NCBI GenBank assembly: GCA_963829725.1
Contig: CAWHJW010000021.1
Span: 186,001 to 250,000, forward strand
Reading direction: 5' to 3'
DNA from: RYN-230 sp963829725
GTDB lineage: Bacteria > Actinomycetota > Actinomycetes > Streptosporangiales > Streptosporangiaceae
Length of the DNA: 64,000 nucleotides
Shown here piece after piece: positions 43,092 to 52,012 of the stretch; within the stretch, counting starts at the first letter, position 1, and each line of letters opens with the position of its first letter. The position numbers were made by a program, and so were the translations under genes. The notes under the pieces were generated by a model. It saw only the letters and a program-made list of their open reading frames with translations. It was not told the DNA's origin and did not search any database.

Positions 43092-43374
43092 CCGGCCGCC
43101 TGGCGCAGCAGTCAGCCCGGAACGGCTCGGGCAGCACCGGAGCGTATCCGCCTGCCTGGAGTCTGGCAGCTGGCCGTGACCCATCTCGCATTTAGCCCCG
43201 GCCCGCTGGGCAATGACGGGATGCTCAGGAAAGGCTCGGAAGATGAGGACGTTCGACCCGTTCGACCCTGCCAAACACACGGAAGGGCGGCCATTATGAC
43301 GACACTTGGAGGCGGGACTTTCGGACCGGGCCGCCTGCCAGATCCTCCAGCCTTCAGGGGGGGTTGGAGTCACC

Positions 43375-44181
43375 ATGCGCAGGATAATCGCCTATCTGGC
43401 TGCCGTCGCGGGGCTCGCGACGGTGGCATTCATGACACCACCGCTAGCCGGGGCGAGCGCAACGTCCAGGCCGGCGCCACACGCGGCCGGCAGTGTCGCG
43501 TTGTCCGGGCCGATCCAGTACGTGAACTTCTCTGCATTCGCGCAGGGCAGGCACCACGGCTCCATCGACTATACGAACTTCACGTCTCCGGCCGGCCAGA
43601 CCAATGTGTGGAACATCAGCGGGACGCACTCGCTGGTGTTCGCCGGCACTTATGCCCACACCATGACAGTGACCACGGTCACGCCGCGCTCGACGAGCGC
43701 GACCCGGTTCTCCGGGACCGGCACCTACAACGCTGACCCCTCCTACACCTGGACGGTCAGCGGCACGGTCCGCTGGAACACGGTCTCGTTCTCGATCCTC
43801 TACACCGGCACAAACGCCGGGTACCGGGTCCGCGGCCATGGCCTGATCGCCCCGGACGGCTCCGTGTCCGGGACGGCCGTGGACAGCAACCGTCAGACGC
43901 TGCCGTTCACGATGCCAGCCGGCTCGGCGTTCCAGGTGCTCAGCTACCACGCCGCAGTGACGTGTGCCGTCATCCGGGGGCACAACGCCCGCTTCGAGTT
44001 CACGATCCCGGCGGGAGAGCCAGCCGGGCTGGCGGGCCTGCCGATCGTCGTCAAGGTGCATGACGGCGGGGTCCCGGGCTGGAAGGCCGACACCTACGCT
44101 CATGGTGTCGCCAGCAGCTGGTGCAACGGGCCAGTCACCCAGTACCAGATCACCAGCGGAAACATCGTGGTTGGCCGGTAG
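43375..44181 (+). CDS. Secreted beta-rich protein of unknown function
   Basis: 268 aa from ATG 43375, with GGAG 5 bases upstream. MRRIIAYLAAVAGLATVAFM, then a small-residue region ending in ASA, is a signal peptide. The mature part is Thr/Ser/Gly-rich with repeated beta strands (THSLVFAGTYAHTMTVTTV, TWTVSGTVRWNTVSFSILYT) and two late cysteines (VTCAVIRG, SSWCNG) that could form a disulphide. No catalytic motif or anchor. Probably an exported structural or binding protein. A strong hairpin terminator follows. Confidence 0.8.
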   Translation: MRRIIAYLAAVAGLATVAFMTPPLAGASATSRPAPHAAGSVALSGPIQYVNFSAFAQGRHHGSIDYTNFTSPAGQTNVWNISGTHSLVFAGTYAHTMTVTTVTPRSTSATRFSGTGTYNADPSYTWTVSGTVRWNTVSFSILYTGTNAGYRVRGHGLIAPDGSVSGTAVDSNRQTLPFTMPAGSAFQVLSYHAAVTCAVIRGHNARFEFTIPAGEPAGLAGLPIVVKVHDGGVPGWKADTYAHGVASSWCNGPVTQYQITSGNIVVGR

Positions 44182-44199
44182 GCCAACGTCGTCCGCTGC

Positions 44200-44226
44200 G
44201 CGGCCCCTCCCTCGCGGAGGGGCCGC
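44200..44226 (+). terminator. Hairpin terminator after the secreted protein
   Basis: Perfect 11-bp stem GCGGCCCCTCC / GGAGGGGCCGC with a CTCGC loop, 19 bases after the stop codon and without a T tract. Confidence 0.75.
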
Positions 44227-44304
44227 CCGCACTTCGCCGCCGAGGCGGGCATCAGCCCGGTAATCCGATTGCCAGCCAATGGCCGGCGGAGAGACCCTGC
44301 CAGC

Positions 44305-44859
44305 ATGGGATTCTTTGCTGAAGCGCCGCCGCCTGAGCCGGAGCCGCCCCCCAGGTCACATCAGCCCTGGGAACTGCCGGACAACGAATTTGCCGGTGTA
44401 GTGCCAGCCGGGCCGCTGTTGCTGGGGCGGGCTGATCAGGCCGCCGTGGCGATCACGTCACTCGCGGCCTACTCCGCCGGGTTCGAGATTTTCGTCGCGG
44501 CCCGCATCCGGCCGGGTAACCGGGGATCAGGTGACCGGCTGGGCCCGGCCGGCGAATCGTTCCGGTTCGGGATGCAATGGCCCGACGGCAGCAAGGTCAT
44601 CGGCGACCACCGCCGCCACGGGCCCGGGCCGGACACCGAGCCGGACGGGCCGATCCTGAGCCCCTACGCCTTCGGCGGCGGCCCGCGCCAGCGGTTCTCG
44701 CGCTGGTGGGCCTGGCCGCTGCCGCCTACGGGGCCGCTGGAGTTCGTCTGCGAATGGCCGGAGCTCGGCATTACCGAGACCCGGACCAGCATCGAGGCGC
44801 AGCTCATCCTGGACGCGGCCCAGCACAGCATCCGCCTTTGGCCCGCCCCGGCGACCTGA
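44305..44859 (+). CDS. Conserved hypothetical protein
   Basis: 184 aa from ATG 44305; the frame extends upstream without a better start. It begins GFFAEAPPPEPEPPPRSHQP, an acidic/Pro-rich lead, then a globular beta-rich domain (QAAVAITSLAAYSAGFEIFV, GESFRFGMQWPDGSKV, SRWWAWPLPPTGPLEFVCEW). I recognise this as a small actinobacterial family of unknown function. No signal peptide or membrane span. It is followed closely by the convergent glycopolymer gene. Confidence 0.75.
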   Translation: MGFFAEAPPPEPEPPPRSHQPWELPDNEFAGVVPAGPLLLGRADQAAVAITSLAAYSAGFEIFVAARIRPGNRGSGDRLGPAGESFRFGMQWPDGSKVIGDHRRHGPGPDTEPDGPILSPYAFGGGPRQRFSRWWAWPLPPTGPLEFVCEWPELGITETRTSIEAQLILDAAQHSIRLWPAPAT

Positions 44860-44922
44860 CAGGGGGTCCCGCGAAACTATCCCGGAAGCCACCGGTGGGC
44901 CAGCACAGCGTCCGGGCTGGGC

Positions 44923-46200
44923 TCAGGACAGGTGCAGTGCCTGGTGGGCCGCGGCCACGAACACAGCCAGCGCGGCCGATCCGGCCAGCAGCCGTGTCCG
45001 CGGCCGCGGGCACGGCCGGTAGACCGGCCCCAGCACCAGCAGGACCGCGAAGAGGTAGAGCTCGTCGAGCGAGCGCAGGTCGGCGTGGCCGGACCAGATG
45101 TCCGGGGCGAGCAGCCCCAATTCCAGCAGGAAGCCGAGGAACGCGACCCGCTCGTAGGCGGGCCCGGTGGCGGACCGGAACGCGGCCAGGGCGGCGGCCA
45201 CGAAGGCGGCCAGCGTGGCCACCTCCAGGAACCAGATGTACGCGGCACCGACCGGCGGCCAGAGCAGGCCCAGGTTCATCCGCAGCGCGCCGGCCAGGGC
45301 GCCGAACGGCACGCCGCTGCTGGCGTTACTGTCCGCGCTGGTAAGCAGGACGAAGGTGCCAGTCGCGGCGCGGAGCACCAGCTGCCAGGCGGTGAACACG
45401 GCTACGGGCAGGATCCAGGCCAGGTCGGCCCGGCCCGGCCCGGCCCGGCGCCGGACCGCCTCCATCAGCCGGGCCAGCCCCATCGCCAGCGCCACCACGA
45501 CGGCCGTCTCCCGGGTCAGGGCCGCGTACCCGAACAGCAGCCCGGCTGCGAGCGGGCGGCCCCGCCGGACCGCGAGCACCCCGCTGAGCAGGCAGGCAGC
45601 GGCCACCGGTTCGGTGAGGTCGTTGCCGAGGCCAATGAAGAACCCGGAATAGCCGGCCAGCAGCAGTCCCCAGCAGGCGTGCCGCCCGCTGCCGACGGCG
45701 AGCAGCCCGCCGGCCAGCCCGGCCGCGCCCAGCGCCAGCACGTTGACGGCCACCAGCGCAGCCGGCACCCAGGCTTGCTGGCCCAGCGACAGCACCCAGG
45801 CCAGCAGCGGGTAGCCGATTCGCTGCAGCCGGAACGGCGTGTCCACGCTGATCCCGAACGCGGTCCGGTGCAGATCCGCGGGGTCGAGCGCGAGCCGGTA
45901 GTAAAACTGGCCGTCGTACCCGTTCGTACCGAACACCGTCAGCCCGGGCGGGACCAGGCCACGGTGGGAGAACGGCGCCGCGGCCCGGGCGAACCCGGTG
46001 ATGTCCCCGCCCGCCGCCAGCCGCAGCCGGAGCAGCACGAACACCGCCGCCCCGGCCAGCGCGACTAAGCCGGGGACCAGGGGCCGGTCCAGCACAGCCC
46101 AGCCGGCCCGCGGGGGGGACGCCAGCCGGGCCGGCGCCAGCGGTGCCGTGACAGCCGCCGCACCACGGCTGGGCAGGGGCGGGGACGGGAGCCGGGACAT
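44923..46200 (-). CDS. Multi-pass membrane protein of the cell-surface glycopolymer (AZOBR_p60025-like) type
   Basis: 425 aa with about ten hydrophobic helices. The conserved GTNGYDGQFYYRLALDP loop after the first helix, HRTAFGISVDTPFRLQRIGY and GNDLTEPVAAACLLSG are typical of GT-C-like proteins linked to surface glycopolymer formation. Acidic residues in the first loop (YDGQ) probably bind a polyprenyl-phosphate sugar and metal. The N-terminal 35 residues are low complexity, and a later GTG start is possible. It sits beside other envelope glycosylation genes, but in the opposite direction. Confidence 0.82.
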   Translation of the reverse strand: MSRLPSPPLPSRGAAAVTAPLAPARLASPPRAGWAVLDRPLVPGLVALAGAAVFVLLRLRLAAGGDITGFARAAAPFSHRGLVPPGLTVFGTNGYDGQFYYRLALDPADLHRTAFGISVDTPFRLQRIGYPLLAWVLSLGQQAWVPAALVAVNVLALGAAGLAGGLLAVGSGRHACWGLLLAGYSGFFIGLGNDLTEPVAAACLLSGVLAVRRGRPLAAGLLFGYAALTRETAVVVALAMGLARLMEAVRRRAGPGRADLAWILPVAVFTAWQLVLRAATGTFVLLTSADSNASSGVPFGALAGALRMNLGLLWPPVGAAYIWFLEVATLAAFVAAALAAFRSATGPAYERVAFLGFLLELGLLAPDIWSGHADLRSLDELYLFAVLLVLGPVYRPCPRPRTRLLAGSAALAVFVAAAHQALHLS

Positions 46201-46378
46201 GCTGACGGGAGTATAGCGGCCGCCGCCAGAATGAGCCGGGACATGCCCGGTTCATTACCGAGCCAGCGCAGCGGCCTGGCGCACAACGCCAAGCTGCATG
46301 CGCCGTAGCCGTTCCGGCGTGCCTGCCCCCCGGCGGGCCGCCTGGACGGCACAGTGGGCCACGAGGGGGCCACTGTCA

Positions 46379-48868
46379 GTGAACATTTTCGGTCGTGGGC
46401 GGGGTCCGGCACCGCAGGCACCGGGCGCGGCGGCTCCGGGCCGCCCGGAACGGCGCCGTCCAGCACCACGCCATCTAGCACCGCGCCGTCCGTCAGCGCA
46501 GGCACCGGGCGGCGGCCTGGCCTGGCTGGGGCGCTCCACCGCCCGTCACCCGTGGCCGGTCCTGGCCGCGGCGGCCGTGTTCATCGTGGTCGCGGCCGTG
46601 TTCGGGAGCTCCGCCGCCGCAGACCTGGGCTCCGGCGGGTTCAGCGACCCGGCCGCCCAGTCCAGCCGGGCGGGGCAGTTGCTGGGCACCACGTTCCGGG
46701 CCGAGGACCCGAGTTTCGTAGTGCTGGGCACCGCCGCGCGCGGTACCGTGCACAGCCCGGCCGCCTGGCGGGCGGGACGCGCGCTCACCGTGCTGGTGCG
46801 CCATGACCGAGGCATCGCGGCCATCGAGTCGTACTGGTCGGTGCACCATCCGCGTAATCCGGTGCTGCGGTCGAAGAATGGCCGCCAGGCGCTGATCCTG
46901 GGCTACGCCACCGGCGACGCGGCGGCCCAGGCGGCCACCGCGCAGCGGGTGGAGGCCCAGTCCGCGACCATGGGCAGTCCCGCGCTGCGGGTCGTGGTCG
47001 GCGGGGCGGCCATTGTGAACCTGGAGGCCAGCAACCAGATCGAGCACGACCTGGTGCGGGCGGAGTCCATCGCCCTGCTGCTCACCCTGGTGCTGCTGGT
47101 GCTGGCCTTCCGTGGCGTGACCGCCGCGGTGCTGCCCCTGATCATCGGGGTGATCGCCATCGTCGGCACCCTGCTGCTGCTGCGCGGGCTGGCCTCGGTC
47201 ACCAGCGTGTCCATCTACGCGCTGAACCTGACCACCGCGCTGGGGCTCGGCCTGGGCATCGACTACTCGCTGCTGCTCGTGTCCCGGTTCCGCGAGGAAC
47301 TGGCCGCGGGCCTGGCCACCGAGGCGGCGGTCGCCGAGACCGTGCGCACCGCGGGCCGGACCGTGCTGTTCAGCGCGGTCACCGTGGCGGTGTCGCTGCT
47401 GGCGCTGCTGCTCTTCCCCGAATACTTCCTCAGCTCGTTCGGCTACGCCGGGATAGCCGTGGTGGCGCTCGCGGCGGCGGCCGCGCTGCTCGTGATCCCC
47501 GCCCTGCTCGGCCTGCTCGGGCCGCGGGTCAGCCGGCTGTCCATCCCGCTGCAGCGGCGGCCGCGGCCGCCGCAGGCCGGCTGGTGGCACCGCTTTGCCG
47601 GGCTGGTGATGCGCTACCCGGCCCGGATCGCGGTCGCGGTGTTCGTATTGCTGGTCGCGTTCGTGCTGCCCTTCGGGCAGGTGCGGCTCGGCCAGGCCGA
47701 TGACCGGGTGCTGCCGCCCACGGCACAGGGCCGGCAGGTCGGCGACGCGCTGCGGGCCCATTTCGCGGCCTTCGACCCGGCACCGGTGGACGTCGTGGCG
47801 GCCGGGATCATGCCCGCCGCCCGCCGGCAGACGATCGCCCGGTACGCGGCGGCCCTGTCCGCCCTGCCGGACGCGGCTCAGGTGGAGGCGGTGACCGGGA
47901 CGTACGCCCACGGGCACCGCATCGCCCCGCCGCTGCGCTCCTCGGGCCAGTTCGCGACACGCTGGGGAACCTGGTTCAAGGTGCTCCCGGCGAGCGACCC
48001 GAACGCGCCCCGCGCGGTCACCCTGGTTGACCGGATCCGGAGCCGGCCGGGGCCGCTGCGGGTCATGGTCACCGGTCTCACCGCGCAGCAGGTGGACACG
48101 GTCGCCTCGGTGTCCGCCCACCTGCCGCCCGCCCTGGCGGTGATGGCGCTGGTCACCTTCCTCGCCCTGTTCCTGATGACCGGCAGCCTGGTCATCCCGG
48201 TCAAGGCGCTGGTGCTGAGCGCGGCCTCGCTGAGCGCCACGTTCGGCGTCGCGGTATGGGTCTTCCAGCAGGGGCACCTGTCCCGGCTGCTCGGCTTCAC
48301 CGCCAGCGGCTACCTCGACGTCAGCACCCTGCTGCTGATGTTCTGCCTGGCCTTCGGGCTGTCCATGGACTACCAGGTGTTCCTGCTCAGCCGGATCCGC
48401 GAGGAATACGAGCTATCGGGTGACACGACGGCCGCGGTGGCCATGGGCCTGGAACGCACCGGCCGGATCGTGACCACCGCTGCCGCGCTGCTGGCCATCG
48501 TCTTCGTGGTGCTGGGCAGCTCCAGCGTGGGCCTGCTGAAGTTGCTCGGCGGCGGGATCGCGGTCGCGCTGGTGCTCGACGCCACCCTGATCCGGGCACT
48601 GTTGCTGCCCGCGCTGATGCGGCTGCTGGGCGGCGTCAACTGGTGGGCGCCGGGCCCGCTGCGCCGGCTGCACGACCGGATCAGGCTCGCGTGGCCGGGC
48701 CGCCCGCCGCCGGGAGCACCTCACCCGCCGGGAGCACCCCGTCCGCCGGCAACATCCCGTCCGCCGCGAGCACCCCGCCCGCCGCGTGGGCACCGGCCAC
48801 CGGGAACGCTGCCGGGGCCGGGAAGTCCCCGGGACGGCGGTCCGCCACGGCGGACAGCAGGCCGCTGA
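46379..48868 (+). CDS. MMPL/RND-family lipid or drug transporter
   Basis: About 829 aa from GTG 46379, with GAGGGGG 10 bases upstream; ATG 46298 is possible. Two repeats each have a periplasmic porter domain and five or six helices. GLGLGIDYSLLLVSRFREEL and AFGLSMDYQVFLLSRIREEY carry the buried Asp-Tyr proton-relay pairs of MMPL proteins. These exporters move lipids, siderophores or antibiotics to the cell surface using proton motive force. The C-terminal 55 residues are a Pro/Arg repeat that overlaps, antisense, the tail of the next gene by 188 bases. Confidence 0.93.
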   Translation: MNIFGRGRGPAPQAPGAAAPGRPERRRPAPRHLAPRRPSAQAPGGGLAWLGRSTARHPWPVLAAAAVFIVVAAVFGSSAAADLGSGGFSDPAAQSSRAGQLLGTTFRAEDPSFVVLGTAARGTVHSPAAWRAGRALTVLVRHDRGIAAIESYWSVHHPRNPVLRSKNGRQALILGYATGDAAAQAATAQRVEAQSATMGSPALRVVVGGAAIVNLEASNQIEHDLVRAESIALLLTLVLLVLAFRGVTAAVLPLIIGVIAIVGTLLLLRGLASVTSVSIYALNLTTALGLGLGIDYSLLLVSRFREELAAGLATEAAVAETVRTAGRTVLFSAVTVAVSLLALLLFPEYFLSSFGYAGIAVVALAAAAALLVIPALLGLLGPRVSRLSIPLQRRPRPPQAGWWHRFAGLVMRYPARIAVAVFVLLVAFVLPFGQVRLGQADDRVLPPTAQGRQVGDALRAHFAAFDPAPVDVVAAGIMPAARRQTIARYAAALSALPDAAQVEAVTGTYAHGHRIAPPLRSSGQFATRWGTWFKVLPASDPNAPRAVTLVDRIRSRPGPLRVMVTGLTAQQVDTVASVSAHLPPALAVMALVTFLALFLMTGSLVIPVKALVLSAASLSATFGVAVWVFQQGHLSRLLGFTASGYLDVSTLLLMFCLAFGLSMDYQVFLLSRIREEYELSGDTTAAVAMGLERTGRIVTTAAALLAIVFVVLGSSSVGLLKLLGGGIAVALVLDATLIRALLLPALMRLLGGVNWWAPGPLRRLHDRIRLAWPGRPPPGAPHPPGAPRPPATSRPPRAPRPPRGHRPPGTLPGPGSPRDGGPPRRTAGR

Positions 48869-49967
48869 GCGCGGCGGCGCCGCGCTCCCAGCCGGCCCGG
48901 GCCGCCACGGCCGCCCCGGCCGCGGACAGCCTGGCGGCGGCCACCGGGTCAGCGAGCACCCGGCCGGCGGCCTCCGCCCAGCCGGCCAGGTCGTGCGGCG
49001 GGATCAGCACCGCCGCCGAGCCGGACACCTCGGCCAGGGCCGGGATGTCACTGGCCAGCACCGGTGTCCCGCACGCCATGGCCTCCAGCACGGGGAGCCC
49101 GTACCCCTCCGCCAGCGAGGGGAAGGCGAACACCGACGCGGCCCGGTACACGGCGGGCAACAGGCCATCATCGACCTCGGGAATGAGCCGGACCCTGGAC
49201 TCCAGTCCCAGCCGGGCGATCTGCCCGGGGAGCGGATCCGTGAAACTACGGTCGAAGTATCCGACAATGACCAGGGAGACAGCGGCGGGCAACCTCGCCA
49301 GCGCGCGGACCAAGATTCCGTGATTTTTGTGCGGACGGTGCGCGCCGACCGTGAGGATGAACTGCCTGGGCAACTGGTAGCGAGCGCGCGCGGCGGCCAC
49401 GTCAGCCAGGGTCACCCTGGCGAACGGCCGGGTATCCACGCCGTTCGGTACCAGCGTGGGACGGGGGGCGTACGGATAGTGCTGCACGATATCGGTGAGG
49501 GCGGCCCTGGTCGGCGCGGTGGTCGCCGCAGCCCGCCGGAGCACGGCCCAGGTGGCCAGCCGCAGGCCGGCCTGGCGGTGCCGGCCCCCCGCGAAGCCGA
49601 CGTCATTCTCGATCGTGGCATCGTGGATGGTCACCACGACGGGGCACGGGCGGATCACCGGGGTGAACGTCGGGTAGGGCACCCACAGCACGTCAGCACC
49701 GGCCGCGCGGATCAGCCGGGCGAGATCCCGGCACCGGTGCACCGCGGGCAGGGTGATGTCGGTGTCGATCAGCTCGGCGTGCGGCGGCAGGGTGGACAGC
49801 GGGAAGATCTGCTGCCGGTGCGCGTTGACCAGCACCCGGAGGGCACGGCCGCCGGGCGGCGGCGCCATGTGCGCGGCCAGCTGCATCACCGAGCGGGCGA
49901 TCCCGTGCGCGCCGGGCAGCGCGTTCACCCGCGCGTCGATGAGGATCGAGCGACGATCGCCAGTCAT
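48681..49967 (-). CDS. GT4-family glycosyltransferase
   Basis: 428 aa from the ATG at 49967; a longer upstream frame is unlikely. GT-B fold: VNGVD-like VPNGVDTRPFARVTLADV, LTVGAHRPHKNHGILVRALA and the donor-binding FPSLAEGYGLPVLEAMACGT with the E-x7-E pair. It transfers a sugar from a nucleotide donor to a lipid or glycan acceptor. It is divergent from the ABC exporter genes across 150 bases. The last 60 residues are a low-complexity Ala/Pro/Gly tail that lies antisense to the MMPL tail. Confidence 0.9.
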   Translation of the reverse strand: MTGDRRSILIDARVNALPGAHGIARSVMQLAAHMAPPPGGRALRVLVNAHRQQIFPLSTLPPHAELIDTDITLPAVHRCRDLARLIRAAGADVLWVPYPTFTPVIRPCPVVVTIHDATIENDVGFAGGRHRQAGLRLATWAVLRRAAATTAPTRAALTDIVQHYPYAPRPTLVPNGVDTRPFARVTLADVAAARARYQLPRQFILTVGAHRPHKNHGILVRALARLPAAVSLVIVGYFDRSFTDPLPGQIARLGLESRVRLIPEVDDGLLPAVYRAASVFAFPSLAEGYGLPVLEAMACGTPVLASDIPALAEVSGSAAVLIPPHDLAGWAEAAGRVLADPVAAARLSAAGAAVAARAGWERGAAALSGLLSAVADRRPGDFPAPAAFPVAGAHAAGGVLAADGMLPADGVLPAGEVLPAAGGPATRA

Positions 49968-50119
49968 GTACCCGCTCCGCTGTCCCTCGGGGCCATGCCG
50001 CCGGGCCCGGCCACCCAGGCCGCCCGCCCGCTGCCATCCGCCGGGGCACTCCCCCGGGCTCCCCGCGGCCGCCCCGCCCCGTGCCCCGGCCGGCCGCACC
50101 TTCCGGCAGGGAAACCCTA

Positions 50120-51115
50120 ATGCCTGCACCAGCCATGATCGAAGCCTGCGGGCTGGCTAAGTCCTTCGGCCGGGCCCGGGCCGTCACCGAGCTGGACCTC
50201 AGCGTGCCGGCCGGCACGACGCTGTGCCTGCTCGGGCCAAACGGGGCGGGCAAGACCACCGTGGTGCGGATGCTGGCCACCCTGCTGCGCCCGGACGCTG
50301 GCTGGGCCCGGGTGGCCGGCCATGACGTCGTCCGCGGCAGCGCCGAGGTGCGCCGGAACATCGGCGTGTCCGGGCAGGACGCCTCGCTGGATGAATGCAT
50401 GACCGGCCGGGCCAACCTGGTCATGCTCGGCGAGCTGAGCCGCCTGCGGCACCGCGAGGCGAAACGGCGGGCGGCCGAGCTGCTCGCCCAATTCGGGCTG
50501 GAGCACGCCGCGGGCCGGCCGGTGCGCCGCTACTCCGGTGGCATGCGCCGCCGCCTGGACCTGGCCGCCAGCCTGCTGACCCGGCCCCGGGTGCTGTTCC
50601 TCGACGAGCCGACCACCGGGCTGGACCCCCGGAGCAGGCAGGACCTGTGGCGGGCCATCCGGCAGCTGGTCGCGGCGGGCAGCACGCTGCTGCTCACCAC
50701 TCAGTACCTGGAGGAGGCCGACCAGCTCGCCGACCGGATCTGCGTCATGGACGGCGGCACGATCACCGCCGAGGGAACCCCGGCCCAGCTCAAGGCCCGG
50801 GTGGGGACCGCGCAGCTACGGGTCACCATCTCCGGCACGGCGCCGCTGGCCGACGCCGCCGCGATCCTGGCCCGGCACGCGGCCGGGCCGGTACGCAGGC
50901 TGCCCGGGGGCGGCGGCCTGGAGGCCCCGGTGGTGCCGCGGGCCGGGCTGGTCAGTGAGGTGGTCCGGGCGCTCGACGCGGCCGGTGCCGCGGTGGACGA
51001 CATCGCCCTGCGCCAGCCCTCGCTCGACGACGTGTTCCACGCGCTCACCGGGCCCGGCACCGGCCGGGCCGCGGACGGGCCCGCCCCGGGGCCGGCCGGG
51101 GAGCGGGCGGCATGA
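50120..51115 (+). CDS. DrrA-type ABC transporter ATP-binding protein
   Basis: 331 aa from ATG 50120 (ATG 50135 is an alternative). Walker A GPNGAGKTT, signature YSGGMRRRLDLAASL and Walker B VLFLDEPTTGLD are intact, and the C-terminal extension (DIALRQPSLDDVFHALTG) is that of the daunorubicin-resistance (DrrA) group. It powers the permease encoded next, overlapping by 4 bases. Substrates include drugs, glycolipids and polysaccharide precursors. With glycosyltransferases on both sides, a glycolipid is a fair guess. Confidence 0.94.
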   Translation: MPAPAMIEACGLAKSFGRARAVTELDLSVPAGTTLCLLGPNGAGKTTVVRMLATLLRPDAGWARVAGHDVVRGSAEVRRNIGVSGQDASLDECMTGRANLVMLGELSRLRHREAKRRAAELLAQFGLEHAAGRPVRRYSGGMRRRLDLAASLLTRPRVLFLDEPTTGLDPRSRQDLWRAIRQLVAAGSTLLLTTQYLEEADQLADRICVMDGGTITAEGTPAQLKARVGTAQLRVTISGTAPLADAAAILARHAAGPVRRLPGGGGLEAPVVPRAGLVSEVVRALDAAGAAVDDIALRQPSLDDVFHALTGPGTGRAADGPAPGPAGERAA

Positions 51116-51978
51116 GCGCCGTCGTCACCGGCCCGCCCAGCATCCTGGCCACCCCGGGCCGGGCCCGGGCAGCGCTGCGGTCCGCCCGCTGGGCTCTTAC
51201 CGACATGCGGGTGCTCACCTGGCGCACGCTGGCCCGGATCGTCACCACGCCGGAGCAGCTGCTGAACGTCACCGTCCAGCCACTGATCTTCGTCCTGCTG
51301 TTCAGCTACGTGTTCGACGGGGCCGTCATCCTCCCGGGGCATGGGAGCTACCGCGAATACCTCATCGCCGGCATTTTCGCGATCAACATGGGCGGCACGG
51401 CGCAGGGAGCCGCCATCGGCCTCGCCGTGGACCTGACCACCGGCCTGATCGACAGGTTCCGGACGCTGCCGATGGCCCGGGCGGCGGTGCTGGCCGGCCG
51501 TACCCTGGCCGACCTCACCCTGACCATGGTCGCCGCGCTGGTCACCGCGGTGAGCGGGCTGCTAGTCGGCTGGCGGATCCACACCGGGCCCGCCGGCCTG
51601 CTCCTCGCCATCGGGCTGGCCATGCTGTTCGCCTACGCATCCGCCTGGGCCGGCGCCTGCGTCGGGCTGCTCGCCCGGGGAGCGGAATCCGCCCAGGCAG
51701 TGGGCCTGACCATCATCGTGCCGCTGTCGCTCACGTCCAACGCGTTCATCTCCACCGCCCACCTGACCCCCTGGCTTGCAGATGTCGCGGACTGGAACCC
51801 GGTGAGCGTGCTGGCGGCGGCCTGCCGCCAGCTGCTGGGCAACCCGGACCCGGCCGCCGCGATCCGGTCCTGGCCGATGCAGCACCCGGAACTGGCGTCC
51901 GCGCTGTGGTCAGCAGTGCTGCTGGCCGTGTTCGCCCCGCTGGCCGTGGCCCTGTACGTCCGCCGGGCCCGCCGGTGA
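51112..51978 (+). CDS. DrrB-type ABC-2 permease
   Basis: 288 aa. Six hydrophobic helices, with the ABC-2 signatures PLIFVLLFSYVFDGA, NMGGTAQGAAIGLAVDLTTG and RTLPMARAAVLAGRTLADL, and a late PLSLTSNAFISTAHLTPWL. Start overlaps the ATPase stop (ATGA). Together they form an exporter in the cytoplasmic membrane. The glycosyltransferase gene follows 34 bases later in the same direction. Confidence 0.93.
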   Translation: MSAVVTGPPSILATPGRARAALRSARWALTDMRVLTWRTLARIVTTPEQLLNVTVQPLIFVLLFSYVFDGAVILPGHGSYREYLIAGIFAINMGGTAQGAAIGLAVDLTTGLIDRFRTLPMARAAVLAGRTLADLTLTMVAALVTAVSGLLVGWRIHTGPAGLLLAIGLAMLFAYASAWAGACVGLLARGAESAQAVGLTIIVPLSLTSNAFISTAHLTPWLADVADWNPVSVLAAACRQLLGNPDPAAAIRSWPMQHPELASALWSAVLLAVFAPLAVALYVRRARR

Positions 51979-52012
51979 CCGCAGCCTGCGTGCCCGGCCG
52001 GGAGCCGGCCTG

